Positions 19,819 through 57,777 of a stretch of 64,000 nt of DNA are shown here, in pieces. Source of the DNA: Cristatella mucedo (taxonomy: Eukaryota; Bryozoa; Phylactolaemata; Cristatellidae); assembly GCA_009760855.2 (NCBI GenBank), contig WPIO01000127.1, forward strand, positions 236,501 to 300,500, read 5' to 3'. Each line of letters starts with the position of its first letter. Positions within the stretch are counted from its first letter, which is position 1. The notes under the pieces were generated by a model, which was not told where the DNA came from, made no database searches, and worked only from the letters and a program-made list of their open reading frames with translations. The position numbers and the translations under genes are program-made.

Positions 19819-20795
19819 TGTAACCGCGTAGAAGCTCGTCCCCCGGTTCTCTACGGGTGGACTGTGTGATGCAGTGCTGCCGTGCGGTTAAAACACAGGC
19901 GGCCACAACTGGATGCCGAAAGCAACAGTTTATTGTGGGCCTGTTAGTAGTGGTTACGCGCCGGCGCAAGCGCTTTACGCGGCGCGTACCGGACTGACGG
20001 AGTTAACTGCGCGAACCCCCGAAGCCCGAGTATAACCAACTACCCTGTGCGTTTACGCGGCGCGTATCGGTCCGACGGAGTTAACTTCGCGAACTCCCGA
20101 AGCCCGACTATAATAACTACCCTACGCGTTTACGTGGCGCGTACCGGACCGACGGAATTAACTACACGAACTCCCGAAGCCCGCGTATAATACACTATCC
20201 TATGCGCGCGTCGCTAGCGATTGTGAAGGCGGGTTGCTACAGCACGATATGCCCCAAGATACGAGCAGCTAACTGAGTAGCCGGCAGAACACAACTGCGC
20301 AGTCTAAGTTGCACTTAGCTGTTCGTCACCGTAGGTTCGCCTCTCGTGCTCTTGAAGCGTAGTCTCGCATCGACTACCAAGCTGCAGCCCTGAGCTCTCG
20401 GGGCGTAGTCTCTGCTCGACTACCCAAGCTGTCGCTCTCGAGCTCTGTCACTCGTCTCCTTATATTCTCTCTCCTCTCAACTCCTGACCCTGCGCGCAGC
20501 TGCTATTTCTACTTCAGCATATTAGTCAGTGCACATCCTGACCGCGTCTGCACCAGGCTTCATTCAAACTAACTAGCGGGTAGACCAGGAGTCGGGCTTG
20601 TACTAGCTGTCCAAGTCGAACCCGCTAAGACAACCACATTAGTCGCTCCATCTCCTAACCGCATCGCCTGCATAAAGCTCCATTCTAACATGAGCTAGGC
20701 GAGTCAGGAGCTGGGTCTGTACTAGGCGCCCTAGTCGACCCCCCCCCCCCTCTAAGGCAAGGGCTCCCATCGCGGCTAAGCTGAGAGCTGCACCA
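19819..20795. mobile_element. Unclassified 977-bp insertion made of tandem repeats
   Basis: Flanked by perfect 9-bp duplications GTGCATGTC (19810-19818 and 20796-20804) inside a LINE. It begins TGTAACCGCG and ends GCTGCACCA, so TG...CA as in an LTR, but 9 bp is long for LTR target duplications and there is no clear inverted repeat. Inside: three 77-78-bp units (from 19978, 20056, 20133), a doubled CGTAGTCTC...CGACTAC unit of about 60 bp near 20355-20445, and a doubled unit of about 110 bp at 20535-20740. No coding potential. Solo LTR, Mutator-like element and non-autonomous DNA element are all possible. Confidence 0.75.
19978..20210. repeat. Three 77-78-bp tandem units inside the insertion
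   Basis: Each unit starts CG(C/T)GGCGCGTA(C/T)CGG, contains GACGGA(G/A)TTAACT and GAACCCCCGAAGCCCG or its variant, and ends before TTTACG. Copies differ by a few substitutions. Confidence 0.9.
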
Positions 20796-21253
20796 GTGCA
20801 TGTCATCCCTAACCATGTTATGCATTTTGTTTGTTTGTCAAGCATGATTTTACTCACCATTCAATTGCATTTCCCTGTGCAGCAAATGTAAAACTCCTAG
20901 AGAGAGATTAAGTTCTCTGAGGGCGCTCTATCAAGTGCATTATTATTATTATTATTATGAGGCGGTACTCAGACACCCGTTGGCCGCATGGATTGGTGTA
21001 AGTCCCGCTGGGGCTGAACACGATTGTGGGCGTGGCCACGCCCCAAGTTGTGGTGGCCGACATTTTCTGCTGGGATTTATTTCTTGCCTGCCGGGATACG
21101 TAAATTTTCGCCAGGAACTAGTACTGAATAGTTTTTCCTTGGACCACCACTGCCACTTTACCTAACAGCCAGTAGTTGGCCAAGTAGTAACTACTGATGG
21201 TGCTGCCAAGCAAGGCGCTACTGCTTGCTCATCAATAGGCAGCAACAGGGTCC

Positions 21254-23650
21254 TCAACCGGCGACCCTGTAGTAAAGTAGGTGGCGTAGGAAGTCAGTTT
21301 CCAAATCGGCAAGTTCTTCATGGTGCGCAGGGTTGCACTCAAGGATTTTCCATCGCTTAAAATTTTTTGACATAGTTGTCTTTACTTTCTGGATAATTCG
21401 CTCTGCCAACCCGTTTCTCGGAGGATAACACGGGATAGAAGTAGTAATCCGAACACCTAAAAGAGTCCCAAAAATCGGTACGAGTAAGTTTCTGGCCATT
21501 GCCACTCACTAGTTCCTCAGGGATCCCGAAGTATGCGAATACTTGATCAAAGATTTGCGTGACATCTCGTGTGCACACTGTCGAGAGTTTATCTATAGTG
21601 ACTAATTTGCGATAATCATTTACAGTCAGCAAGTAATCACTTCCATCGAGGTGGAACAGGTCAACTGCCAGCTTCTAGGGCGGATATTTCAGTCATAGGC
21701 CGGTTAGCGTTTCGGTACTCTTGACATTTGCTGCAAGATGCCACCATGTCCTCAATGTCGTTAAAGAATTTAGGCCAATAGACCAAAGTTTTGTCAAGCA
21801 CGATAGTTTTTAAAACATCAAAATGGCCTTCATGAAGGAGCTGCAAAGCCCGTTGGCAAAATGACCGAGGGAGGAATTTCTGTTCGCCTTGAAAGATCAG
21901 GCATCTAAAAGTTGTCAAATTATGCCAAACACCCCAGCAAGGCTTCAAAAGAGCAGGCAACTGTTAGTGCCTATCTGGCCGACCTGTCGCCAGGAATAAA
22001 AAAATGCTTGATGAGACGTGTCGTGCAACTGCAGCTCGCCTGCACGCTTCGCGTTCATCATATTCCGATAGGGCGATAGGTGATAGGTGAAGAACAGAAG
22101 CAATCCGGTCCTCGTCTAGCCGCTCGTAGTACTGTAGTACAGACGTTTGAGTGGAGGGCCGCTGAGTGCATCTGCTATGACAAGCTCCTACACGCGCTCA
22201 TGGAATAAGTTAAAGTGACACAACCGAAGCAAAGTCTCGTATTCTGCCATCGTGGTGAGACCTCAGCGACAGGCTTAGTAAAAAGGCCAGGCAGTGATTT
22301 GCGGTCGCTTTCCACAACAAGGCTCTGGCCAAAGGCATATTGGTAAAAGCGTTCAAGGCCAAGTTGGACAGCGACCATCTCCTCTTCCATTTGAGCATAT
22401 CGGTGCTGAACTAAAATCAATATTTATGGCGCATAGGTGGCAGCTCTCGAGTTTTTCAATAATAAAGCCTCAATGTCATGTTGAGAAGCATCGACCGATA
22501 CGTGATGGGCAACGTGCCGAGCAGCTGGTTTGGTCCAGTGGTTAAGGCGCTCGCCCAGACCTAGGTCTGGCAGAGGTCGTGGGCTCGATCGGGGGGGGGG
22601 GGCACATGTGAAGCTCCTGAATAGAGATAAAGTTCTCTTAGGGCGCTATAAAAATTAATTACATTTTATACTAACGTCGCGTCGCATAAGCCAGTCAGAA
22701 CAGCATTCATTAAAATGCTTTTCGTGTCGTCAAAAGCTGTAGCATGGTTGACAATCCAGCGCCACGGGGTCTGCCTGTGTCAGATTTCACAATGGAGTAG
22801 ACGATTCAGTTAACTTAGGGCAAAGCTTGATTAAGTAATTAGCCATCCCTAGTAGCCGCAAGACATCAAGTTTTGGTGAAGGCATGCTAAAATATTTGAT
22901 CACTTTCCCCTTGAAGGGGTCTGTCTGACCTTATTACCCCGGCCAATAATATACGTCCAAGATAAGGAGTCTTAGTCTGGCCAAACATGCACTTCTCTGC
23001 ATTAAGGCCCAGGATCATCTCGGGAGATCTCGCTAGAACCTGCCTCAGGTGCTTTTCATGTTCCTCAATTGTGGGTTCCCTGATAAGAATGTCATCGCTG
23101 TATACATAAACTCCAGGGATATTCGCAAAATGATTCTGTGAAACACCTCAGGGACTAAGGCAATACCAAATGGTGAGCCCAAAAATCCAAAGGCCAGGCC
23201 TTGAGATGATCGTCGTTAGAATGCTGCTGGTCGAATCGAGTGCCATATGCTTGAACCCAGATATAGTATTCAGCGTACACAAGTACTTGGAGTCTGCTAG
23301 GCTTGCAAAGATCCCCTCAGGCGTGTGGAGCTGATAATGTTTTCGTTTTATAGCATCATTTAGTGCCCTTCGGTTAATGCACACGCTGAGCTTTTCTGTC
23401 CCAGGTTTCGCAACTAATACAATCGGGCTAACCAAATTTGATGTATCGGTAACTTTTACAAGTATCTCATCTCTCGTCAGGGCCTGCAGGTGGTTCTCAA
23501 GCCAATCCCTGTTTTTGAAGGAACGCACTGCGCCGCCAGGACACCCAGCTGGGAACCCACGTACAGCTTATTTCGTATTCACCAGACTGGCGTCCTAACC
23601 GATTAATGACATCAGGAAATTCATTTCTCTGGCTAGTAGTGGAGTAATGA
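21254..23650 (-). mobile_element. Ty3/Gypsy-like pol remnant
   Basis: Minus strand, order RT, RNase H, integrase. RT: INRLGRQSGEYEI, LVSPIVLVAKPGTEKLSVCI, NDAIKRKHYQLHTPEGIFAS, then YSDD at about 23091-23102 and LNAEKCMFGQ; connection FSMPSPKLDVLRLLGMANYL. RNase H: VDASQHDIEAL and YAQMEEEMVAVQLGLERFYQ. Integrase: HHCC zinc region (HEGHFD...CSKCQEY), then AYFGIPEELVSGNGQ and YPPRNGLAERIIQKVK. Stops and frameshifts throughout; no LTR or gag found. The usual SDNG aspartate reads SGNG. A SINE interrupts it. Confidence 0.9.
22512..22668 (+). mobile_element. SINE family A copy 3, inside the Gypsy remnant
   Basis: GTTTGGTCCAGTGGTTAAGG head, GGTCGTGGGCTCGATC, a poly-G run, then the tail AAAGTTCTCTTAGGGCGCTA. 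It falls between RT connection and RNase H, and so postdates the Gypsy insertion. Possible imperfect target repeat AACGTGCCG / AACGTCGCG (7 of 9). Confidence 0.8.
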
Positions 23651-23659
23651 CGTAGGGTG

Positions 23660-26205
23660 CATGCGTGCGACCTGCAGAGCGTGGTCATCGATGTCTTATT
23701 CTCTGCCGACTTCTGACATGTTAAGTCAGCCCACTGCATACAAGCCACCGGGAACAATGTAAATTCACAGCAAATCCTATTAAAGCCTGCTGCACCTACA
23801 CACTGCACGAGTTGGCTTTACTGCACACCCCACGACCAAAACAACAGTGGCTGACGCCAGTTGGCTCGAGTTTTACCTAGGCGTTTTGGGCGAGTTCCTG
23901 AATGTTTCGGAGCTGGCTACTGCATGGAGGGTGTAGGCTTTTATCCGAACCAACCGGGCCAATCAGGATGCAGTCCCTCCCCCCCCCCCGTTGGCCGCAG
24001 TACTGTTACCAATCGGCCGTGGCCCCGTTCCAGCCTGATTACCTTAGACATGATTGGCATGATATATCGGGCTCGCTGCCTTATGACCTTGTATAGCAAT
24101 GTTCTCCTGAACTACTTGCTGCTCTCTGTTTCGCTCATTAGGAGTTATTACTTACGAATGCGTATTGCTTAATGGTCGTTTACTCTAAGAATACAACCAC
24201 TGAGCGCGGAATGTTTATGCATTGCAGCCGCGGCTTCATCAACTGAAGCCCTGCGTCTGAATATGGAATGCAACGAAACACCTGTACCGGCGCACATTAC
24301 TTAGTACTCGACACTTTTCTGAAAACAACTTTTCTTATATGCTCTTCTGAATTTTCTAGCTATTCATATCGTACTCGTCTACAATAACGGCTGCGGCGGC
24401 GAACTCAATTTCTGTGAGTGCTGGCTTGGCGACTATTCTGGATATCTCGTTCTTTTAACCAACCTCACGCATTAGAGAGCAGGGGTTGTGGGCGGGAATA
24501 AGTCGGCCTGCAACATGTCTCTCGCATTTCAAGGTAAACGCTCCAACTAGGAAGAAAGTAGGCGTAAGAGTTGAGGAAAGCCGATAGCAAAAACCTGTAA
24601 CCGATGCTAGGAGGGCAGGGGGGCGGGGCGGGTCCGCTACTTCTAGCACAGAGCCACCGCCCCTGCTCCAGCTAGGCAGCCCGCTCTCGCCGCGACCGGA
24701 AGGAGCGGCTGACGGGGACGACGAGAGTCGCTGCTGTTTGATTGCATTTCCTCTTACCAATATGACATGAGCTAGCAAGAGGAGAACTATACAGAACTAC
24801 CGGGGCCTCTAGGTACGCCAAGCTTCGGGGGGGGGGGGGCATGCAGGAAACGCAAAGCCACAGCCCCAACGCGGAGAGGACTGACGCTGGTGGATCGGAG
24901 CAATCTTGAAGACGGGGCTGCTAACACGTCGCAAGCACCGAATCCACGGCGACACTGGTCAGACAACGGTTGGGTAACGGAGAATCGCTAGCACGGTATA
25001 TGGCAGCTCGCCGAGGGCTCCAGCTCTCGGAGAGGAAGCTACAAAAGAAAACGCCCTAGAGAGGAATGCGGAATATTCTAGCCGTAACAGAGAGCGGCGT
25101 GCTTCCCTCCAAACCCACTCGGGCGTTGGGGCCCGACATCCGCCCGATGTATTGCAGGGCGAGACCAAGAGCTTCCAAAACACGCGATATGTCCGGAAAG
25201 CGTAAGTTCCCGATAGGCCCGGGCTAGCGCAAGGATCCAGCCCTATCGACAGTACGCTCTTACAGGGGAGCATATCGTCCCCGTAGTACTTAGGTCACTT
25301 GGGTCACTATACGCTGGGGTTCGACCCGCCCAGGCGATGGTCATGAACAACGAGTCGTGGCGTTGACTCTGCAGCTAGCTAAATCAGCTAGATTCTGACT
25401 GGTAATCACTGCTCGGCGTTCCTGTATTGAAACGGCCAGGGGCCGAATGTGCGATAATCTAAGGCCGAGGCAGCATACAAACCGACGCCACGAGATAGGC
25501 AATCAGTAGAATTTCCGAAGTTCTCATTTGGGCTGATTTGAGCCCTACTCCACTGAGCCGTCGATGCAATATCCCATCGGTGCCTAACTTGCAAAATCCC
25601 CTCGATGGGCTGCGAAGCAGTGCAGAGCCCACGCTTACGGACAGAGTACTACGTCACCTAAGGATGTTAGCTTTGAGCCATGTCGTTACAACTTGCTCTA
25701 GCCAGGGCCGCGGTGCAGAAACATAAGAACAATACCTAGAAGGCTCAAGCCTCACCCCGAAAGCTAGCATAAGGCAGTCAGAATTAAAGTGATTCGAGAG
25801 GTGTCGCAGATGGCCTGCCCTCGAATAGAGGCGGATTTACGCTCTTTATCCAAAAGCAATCTACCACTTTGCTTTTTTTTTTACATGGCGACACTGAGGC
25901 AGCTATCTCAGCGTACATTCCGAGTGCATGTTCGGCAGCGGTTTCCAGAGGAAGCTACATATGACTTTTTTTTAAGTGTGCGACCACACTTTTTTAGAGG
26001 CGCCATCATTATTCTGAGACGAGTTTTTACAGACCTATCGAGCAGCTCATCTTCGGCCGTCAAACTCAGGCTTTGGAAATTCGGTATGTTTCTTTTTGGA
26101 AACGTGAGCCTAAACAGGTTTCCGCGTGGCTTGCGTTACCCGGCCTCGTAGGCCGTGAGCGCCTGCGCCATCCTGCTTGTTGGTTTGACCGTTTTGCTTC
26201 TAGAG
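23660..26205. other. Unassigned intergenic stretch
   Basis: No gene or named element. Several poly-C/poly-G runs (23982-23990, 24827-24839). Moderately GC-rich from 24.6 to 25.7 kb. It could hold more of the Gypsy element (gag or LTR), but I cannot show it. Confidence 0.4.
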
Positions 26206-26211
26206 CCCCTA

Positions 26212-27273
26212 ATGGCTTTGATCCCTCCCAGCCTTCGAGCACCTCAAATTCTCTCAACTCACTTGCTGCATGCATTGATGACATCCGCACATGGATGGCA
26301 GCAAATTTTCTAAAACTAAACGATGACAAAACTAACTTACTAGTTATGGGCAAACCCAGTGTGATTCAGAGATTGGAAAGGCTGCCGCTCAAAATTGGCT
26401 CTGCCAGCATATCTCCAGTTGAATCAGCTCGAAATCTAGGTGTCATATTCCAAAGCGACCTCTCGTTAGACGACCATATCAGCTCCACAGTCAAATCCGC
26501 CTATTTTCAGCTTCATAACATAGCTAAAATTCGGGCTTGTTTAGATAAAGATACCACGTCCAAGTTGGTCCATGCATTCGTGACATCCCGTCTCGACTTC
26601 TGCAACTCACTGCTTACTGGCCTACCAGCATGTCCGATCAGGCGATTGCAGCTGGTGCAAAACTCTGCAGCTAGGCTTGTCTGTCGTGAGCGTCGCAGTT
26701 GCCACATTACTCTACTTCTCGCCGACCTGCACTGGCTACCAGTCAAGCAACGGATTGACTACAAGGTTTTGTCGCTCACTTTTAGGTCCCTTCATTCTAT
26801 GGCTCCAGCCTATCTGTCAGATATACTACCCCATCAGGCCAAGCATCGTACCACCTGCTTTTCGGAATCCAACAGTCTAGAAATACCTCGTACAAACCTT
26901 ACATTCTTTGGAGACCGTGCATTTAGCTCGTATGCTCCCACAGCCTGGAACTCCCTCCCGACCTGCGTCAGAACATCCCCTGCTCTGACCACATTTAAAA
27001 GGAACCCAAAAACACACCTATTTAGGACAGCATTTAGTGGGTCCCTGTGATTCGTCCTTCACGTGCTTATGCGTGCTGACACTGCATGCTGCCACTAACC
27101 ACATTTGCATGCTGACCCTGTGCATGTCATCCTAACCATATTATTCATTTTGTTTGTTTTTCAAGCATGATTTTACTTACCTTTCAATTGCATTTCACTT
27201 TGCAGCAAATGTAAAGCGCCTCGAGAGAGACTACGTTCTCTGAGGGCGCTTTGTCAAGTGAATTATTATTATT
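26212..27273 (+). mobile_element. LINE family A copy with the longest open frame
   Basis: One uninterrupted frame from about 26212 to the stop at 27050: FDPSQPSSTSNSLNSLAACI, FLKLNDDKTNLLVMGKPSV, LDDHISSTVKSAYFQLHNIA, LHWLPVKQRIDYKVLSLTF, AWNSLPTCVRTSP and FSGSL. The 3' untranslated part and stem-loop tail then run to ATT repeats. Truncated just after the YADD motif, so the catalytic core is absent. Confidence 0.92.
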
Positions 27274-27834
27274 AATGGCAACCTTGCCATTTCAAACCGA
27301 CACCGCAGTAAGCAGTAGTTTTCGCCATGCAGCCCAAGATGATATGGTAAGAGAACCAAATCTATTAGTGGTTCCTGCTTTACTAAGGTAAGAAACTATA
27401 ACCATCATAATAATGTATATTCATAATCATGCTAACAACGCTGCGATAAATCATAAATGCCATCGTTAGTGGGGTAATGCTTTTTCGCTGTATAATCAGG
27501 TATTAGAGCCGATAGCAGAATCGTGTCTGTAATGCTATCCAGCGATGTTAATTTTCCACTCGAAATGCTGCTTTGCCACATGCAGCATGTAAATAAGCAG
27601 CTGTGGCTGCGAGGTACCCACTCGATCTAGCATTTGACCTGTTAGTAACTCGTTACGCATGCAAAGCTGACCTGTTTGCGTTCAAATACGACGACAAAGA
27701 TTGGGTACAAAGAAATGCAAGCAATCTTTTTTTATGCGACGCGTCTACATGCAGCGGATTCCTAGGAGAAAGCACTCTGGAGCAGCCTATGCAGGAGTAA
27801 GAGGAAAGCCCAGCAAAAGTCACTTGCCACATCG

Positions 27835-28305
27835 CACTACATCTCACCACCATATCAGACCTACTCCCAACCAGTCTAAGCATCGTACACCCGCTTTTCG
27901 GAATGTAATCGTTGACCTGTATCTCATACAGATCTGAAATCCTTTGGGGACCGTGCATTTAGTTCGTATGCTCTCAAAGCCCATAACTCACTTGCGACTA
28001 GCGTCACGACATCTACTGACTTGACCACATTTAAAGAAAAGCTAAAAACGCATATGTTCATCACAGAGTTTAGTAGGTCCATGCGATTCGTCCTTTGGGA
28101 GAGCATGCTGGCACTATGCATGCTGCCCATGGCAATATTTTAATGCTGACCTTGTGCATGTCACCACTAACCTTGTTATGCTTGTTGTCATGGACAAAGA
28201 TACCACTAGCCATAGGATCATGCTTCCTTTACAGCAAATGTAAAGTGACTAGAAAGAGACCGAATTCTTCGAGGGCACTATAACAAATGTATTACAATTA
28301 TTCTA
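27835..28305 (+). mobile_element. LINE family A copy, decayed
   Basis: Plus strand: matches from the DLLPHQAKHRT region (CAGTCTAAGCATCGTACAC) through the KSFGDRAF region to a degenerate stem-loop tail. It lies just beyond the 3' end of ACSF2. Confidence 0.75.
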
Positions 28306-28759
28306 ATAGCTCGCACGTGCTTCAATTTGTACTAGGCTAAACATGGACGAGGCAGAAGGAGATCGGCTGGTTCTATCAGTGCTGGCTCTACCACCCACAA
28401 TAATTGGTGTCTATATACTGATGATGCATGAAGACAGGCAGGCACACGCAGGAAGAAGGTAGGATGAAGGCACGACGAAGCCAGGGAGAGCAGCTGCTTA
28501 GGGTAAATTGCTCAAAAAACGTTGTGAAACGTATCAGGGTGGCCACTGGCGCAGAAGGCATCGAAGTGCTGCCAACAAGGCCACCACCAGGCTAGCAGGT
28601 TGGGGCGCCTAACTGCAGCCGTGGTGCTGCAACTAATACGACAGCACGGCTGCGAACAGAGGACAGTCGGGTTACGATGGGCAGGCAGATGCAGGTGACT
28701 GATTGACTGCTTTCAGGTCACAGTGGTTCATGAGTGTGCAGGCATGCTGTGCAAGGTGC
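28306..28759. other. ACSF2 3' flank
   Basis: No AATAAA or ATTAAA is seen in the gene's sense over these 450 nt, so the poly(A) site uses a variant signal or lies further on, beyond the LINE. No other feature seen. Confidence 0.4.
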
Positions 28760-55436
<26,677 letters not shown>

Positions 55437-55542
55437 GTTTGGGAAATCGCAGGTGTCTCCGTCGAGACTTCCGAGGGTCTAAGCGATCGGTCTCGCAATC
55501 TCCCTTTACACGGAACCACTTTGACTGGCTGCTGGAGGGCAG

Positions 55543-55573
55543 CCAATCAGCAGCTCCGTGCTGGCCACGCCCC
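55543..55573 (-). promoter_or_regulatory. ACSF2 promoter candidate: CCAAT and GC box
   Basis: Upstream of the ACSF2 ATG lie a CCAAT box (55543-55547 as read on plus, so ATTGG in the gene's sense) and a GC/KLF-type box GGGGCGTGG (55565-55573) in the gene's sense. They are about 107 and 129 nt from the ATG. No TATA box is seen. Position and composition fit a TATA-less housekeeping promoter; this is inference. Confidence 0.45.
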
Positions 55574-55659
55574 GACATTCATTGACCCAGTCGGCTCTAG
55601 GGTTTTCAATTAGCACTAGGGTGCTACGGTTTTCAATAAACAAAAACCGCCACCCCAAT

Positions 55660-55870
55660 GGGCTGCATCAGAAAGGAAGCTATAAATCACGTTCTCTTCT
55701 CCAGTATCTGCTGTGGCCGGTGTGCATGTTATCGCTAACTATATTGACATGCTTCCTTGACATATAACGTCATGTGGCGTGCTCCTTCAGCACAGCAAAG
55801 TGATCCGAACATAGTATAATAATAATAACATTTTTCACTCTCAGAGAACTCGATATTAACTGCATAGGAA
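55660..55870. mobile_element. Decayed LINE family A pieces upstream of ACSF2
   Basis: GTGTGCATGTTATCGCTAAC...TTGACATGCTTCCTTGACA resembles the 3' untranslated region. From 55818 (AATAATAATAACATTTTTCA, CTCAGAGAACTCGATATTAA) it resembles a reversed tail. Weak. Confidence 0.35.
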
Positions 55871-55939
55871 GAAATAGTGAATGGTTAGTGGGAGATAACA
55901 AGTCGTCGAGATTGCTTTCAATTTACAAAAAAACTCCTT

Positions 55940-56834
55940 AAGATGCGCCATGTTAAGCACAGGCTGGAACATCGTTTCAAGAAATCGGGGTCTGAGGCAG
56001 ACCTAGTCAATTTTAAAGACTTTCTTCGAGTTTACACCCGAACGCTTAAAAAAACCAGGGCTTCTTTTTTCATTAGAAAGCTGAATTCCTGCCAGTCGGA
56101 CGCTAAACAGATTTATAAGACAGTAAACCATTTACTGCCAATGCTGTGAGGTCTGACTCCCCAGATATTAAGGGCTCAGCCGAAAAGTTTTCAGCCTTCT
56201 TTACTGAAAAAATTGTGCACATTCGTGCCTCCATTAAGCCCCCTCCGACCAAAGCAATCGCCGTTCCTCAACCTGTGACCTTTCTTAAAAGGTTCTCCGA
56301 TGTTTCTGCCTGTGATGTGGCTGCCTTAATAAGGTCTAGCAAAAAGAGCTCGTCTCCTGAAGACCCTATACCTTCATCTCTGTGGTCTTCACTTGCAGAC
56401 CAACTTAGCCCTGCCATAACCAAGATTTTTAATGCTTCTTTGGGAAAAGGGGTCGTCCCCAAGTCCTTTAAATCGGCAATCGTTAGACCTATTCTTAAAA
56501 AGCCTGGATTAGACACAGAGGTCCTAGCAAACTATCATCCAGTTTCCCTTCTTCCGTTCTTATCAAAGATTCTTGAAAAAATTGTTGCTAAGCAGCTAGT
56601 TGAACATATTGAATATAATGGAATGTCAGAAACATTTCAATCAGGTTTCAAGAGGCAGCACTCTACTAAAACTGCTCTCCTCCGTGTTAACAATGACATT
56701 CTACGTGGCAACGAAGACGGGAATGTCACTGCCTTAGCCCTGCTAGATCTGTCTGCTGCCTTCGACACCATTGATCACGAAGTTCTGCTTGAACGATTGA
56801 GAACAGCGATCGGTCTGGCAGACGAAGCACTGGA
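55940..56834 (+). mobile_element. LINE family B copy, truncated at both ends
   Basis: Linker region (RLEHRFKKSGSEADLVNFKD, SFFIRKLNSCQ, IYKTVNHLL), then RT to [20 protein letters not shown]. One base is missing against the 29372 copy (TACTGCCAATG versus TACTGGCCAATG), shifting the frame at HLL. It keeps the 86 bp (FQSGFKRQHSTKTALL region) that the other copy lost. It stops dead at GACGAAGCACTGG. Confidence 0.9.
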
Positions 56835-56935
56835 TGATGAGAGATGAGAGATGATGCTTAAAAAGGACTCGCTGATCGATAGTATCCAAAGCTGCCGAGA
56901 GATCGAGCAAAACAAGCAGAGATACTATATCTAAT
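56835..56935 (-). mobile_element. LINE family D RT scrap
   Basis: Minus strand encodes SLLVLLDLSAALDTIDQRVL then FKHHLS, the RT motif of another CR1/L2-type family, butted against family B. Confidence 0.6.
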
Positions 56936-57149
56936 ATCTCATTCTCAGTTTCTTCTCATGAATACAACCTTATTTTTCCTAATTATTTAAGCTATTCGTT
57001 CTATTATAGGTATTTCTATATTTTCTAATGCATACCCTTCCTAAAAATTGGTATTTAGCGAACGCTAGGGCACGATGCGAGTCTCATTTATGCTTATCTG
57101 GGTTAACTTAGTAATGAACTCTGCATGTAATGTCATGTTTTTCAATGCA

Positions 57150-57715
57150 GTTTACCTTTATCTGTAACTCAACAAAGACTAAGTAGGTGTTACGAAGGAG
57201 AAGTTTTTTGCAGCACTCTTGAAGTACAAGCGGCTTTCAGCAAGCATGTGATTCCCAACAGGCTTAAATCTCACGCAAAGACGAGCAAGTGAGAAGGAAA
57301 TATGAGTCAGGAGGGCGGTCGAGGAAGTTAGCAGCATAGCAGTAGCATCTCAGGACGGCTTAAACGGAAATTCCATAGTAGGAAGCAGGAGAGTAGACAT
57401 CGTGGCGTAAGAATTGTTGAAGTGAGTTCCACAGAACTGCGGAGAAAAAGCTGTCAGCAATGGTCTTCAAGAGTCGGCAGTGGAAGAGCTAATTTATTGT
57501 CTACTGAGGGCCGCGTGGGTAAGTGTAGGAGTTTTGCTCTTCGGCCGTAAGTTGGCTGGCAACCACCACAGGTCCTTCAACGAAGGAGACACTTCGGCGA
57601 GTCTCTGCGATTTGCTGACTTGGCCTTGCAGGTATATTCACTGCCAGCTGAAGAGGCTTAATGCCTTTATCCCATAACCCTGTCAAAACGGAATGGCAGT
57701 AATCCAATATGAATA
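57150..57715 (-). mobile_element. LINE family B 3' fragment, decayed
   Basis: Minus strand: TATCTGTAACTCAACAAAGA, GTTACGAAGGAG, GCGGCTTTCAGCA, through to YCHSVLTGLWDKGIKPLQLA. Confidence 0.75.
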
Positions 57716-57777
57716 GAAACGGGAAGGTAATTTAACCTTTAGCAAGTTACTGTGGTTGCTCGTCCCTAATAATAAGA

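Larger units (their letters stand above)
19632..20958 (+). mobile_element. LINE family A 3' end split by a 977-bp insertion
   Basis: Left part 19632-19818 covers WNSLPTCIRTSPDLT, the stop and half of the 3' untranslated region. Right part 20796-20958 resumes at CATCCCTAACCATGTTA and runs to the stem-loop and ATT repeats. The two join exactly at GTGCATGTC. Confidence 0.85.

Noticed and set aside
22512-22590. tRNA gene
   Set aside because: Only A/B-box-like parts with a LINE-type tail, repeated at other sites: a SINE, not a tRNA.
26073-26211. N-terminal part of the 325-codon open frame
   Set aside because: Flanking DNA that happens to be open upstream of a 5'-truncated LINE.
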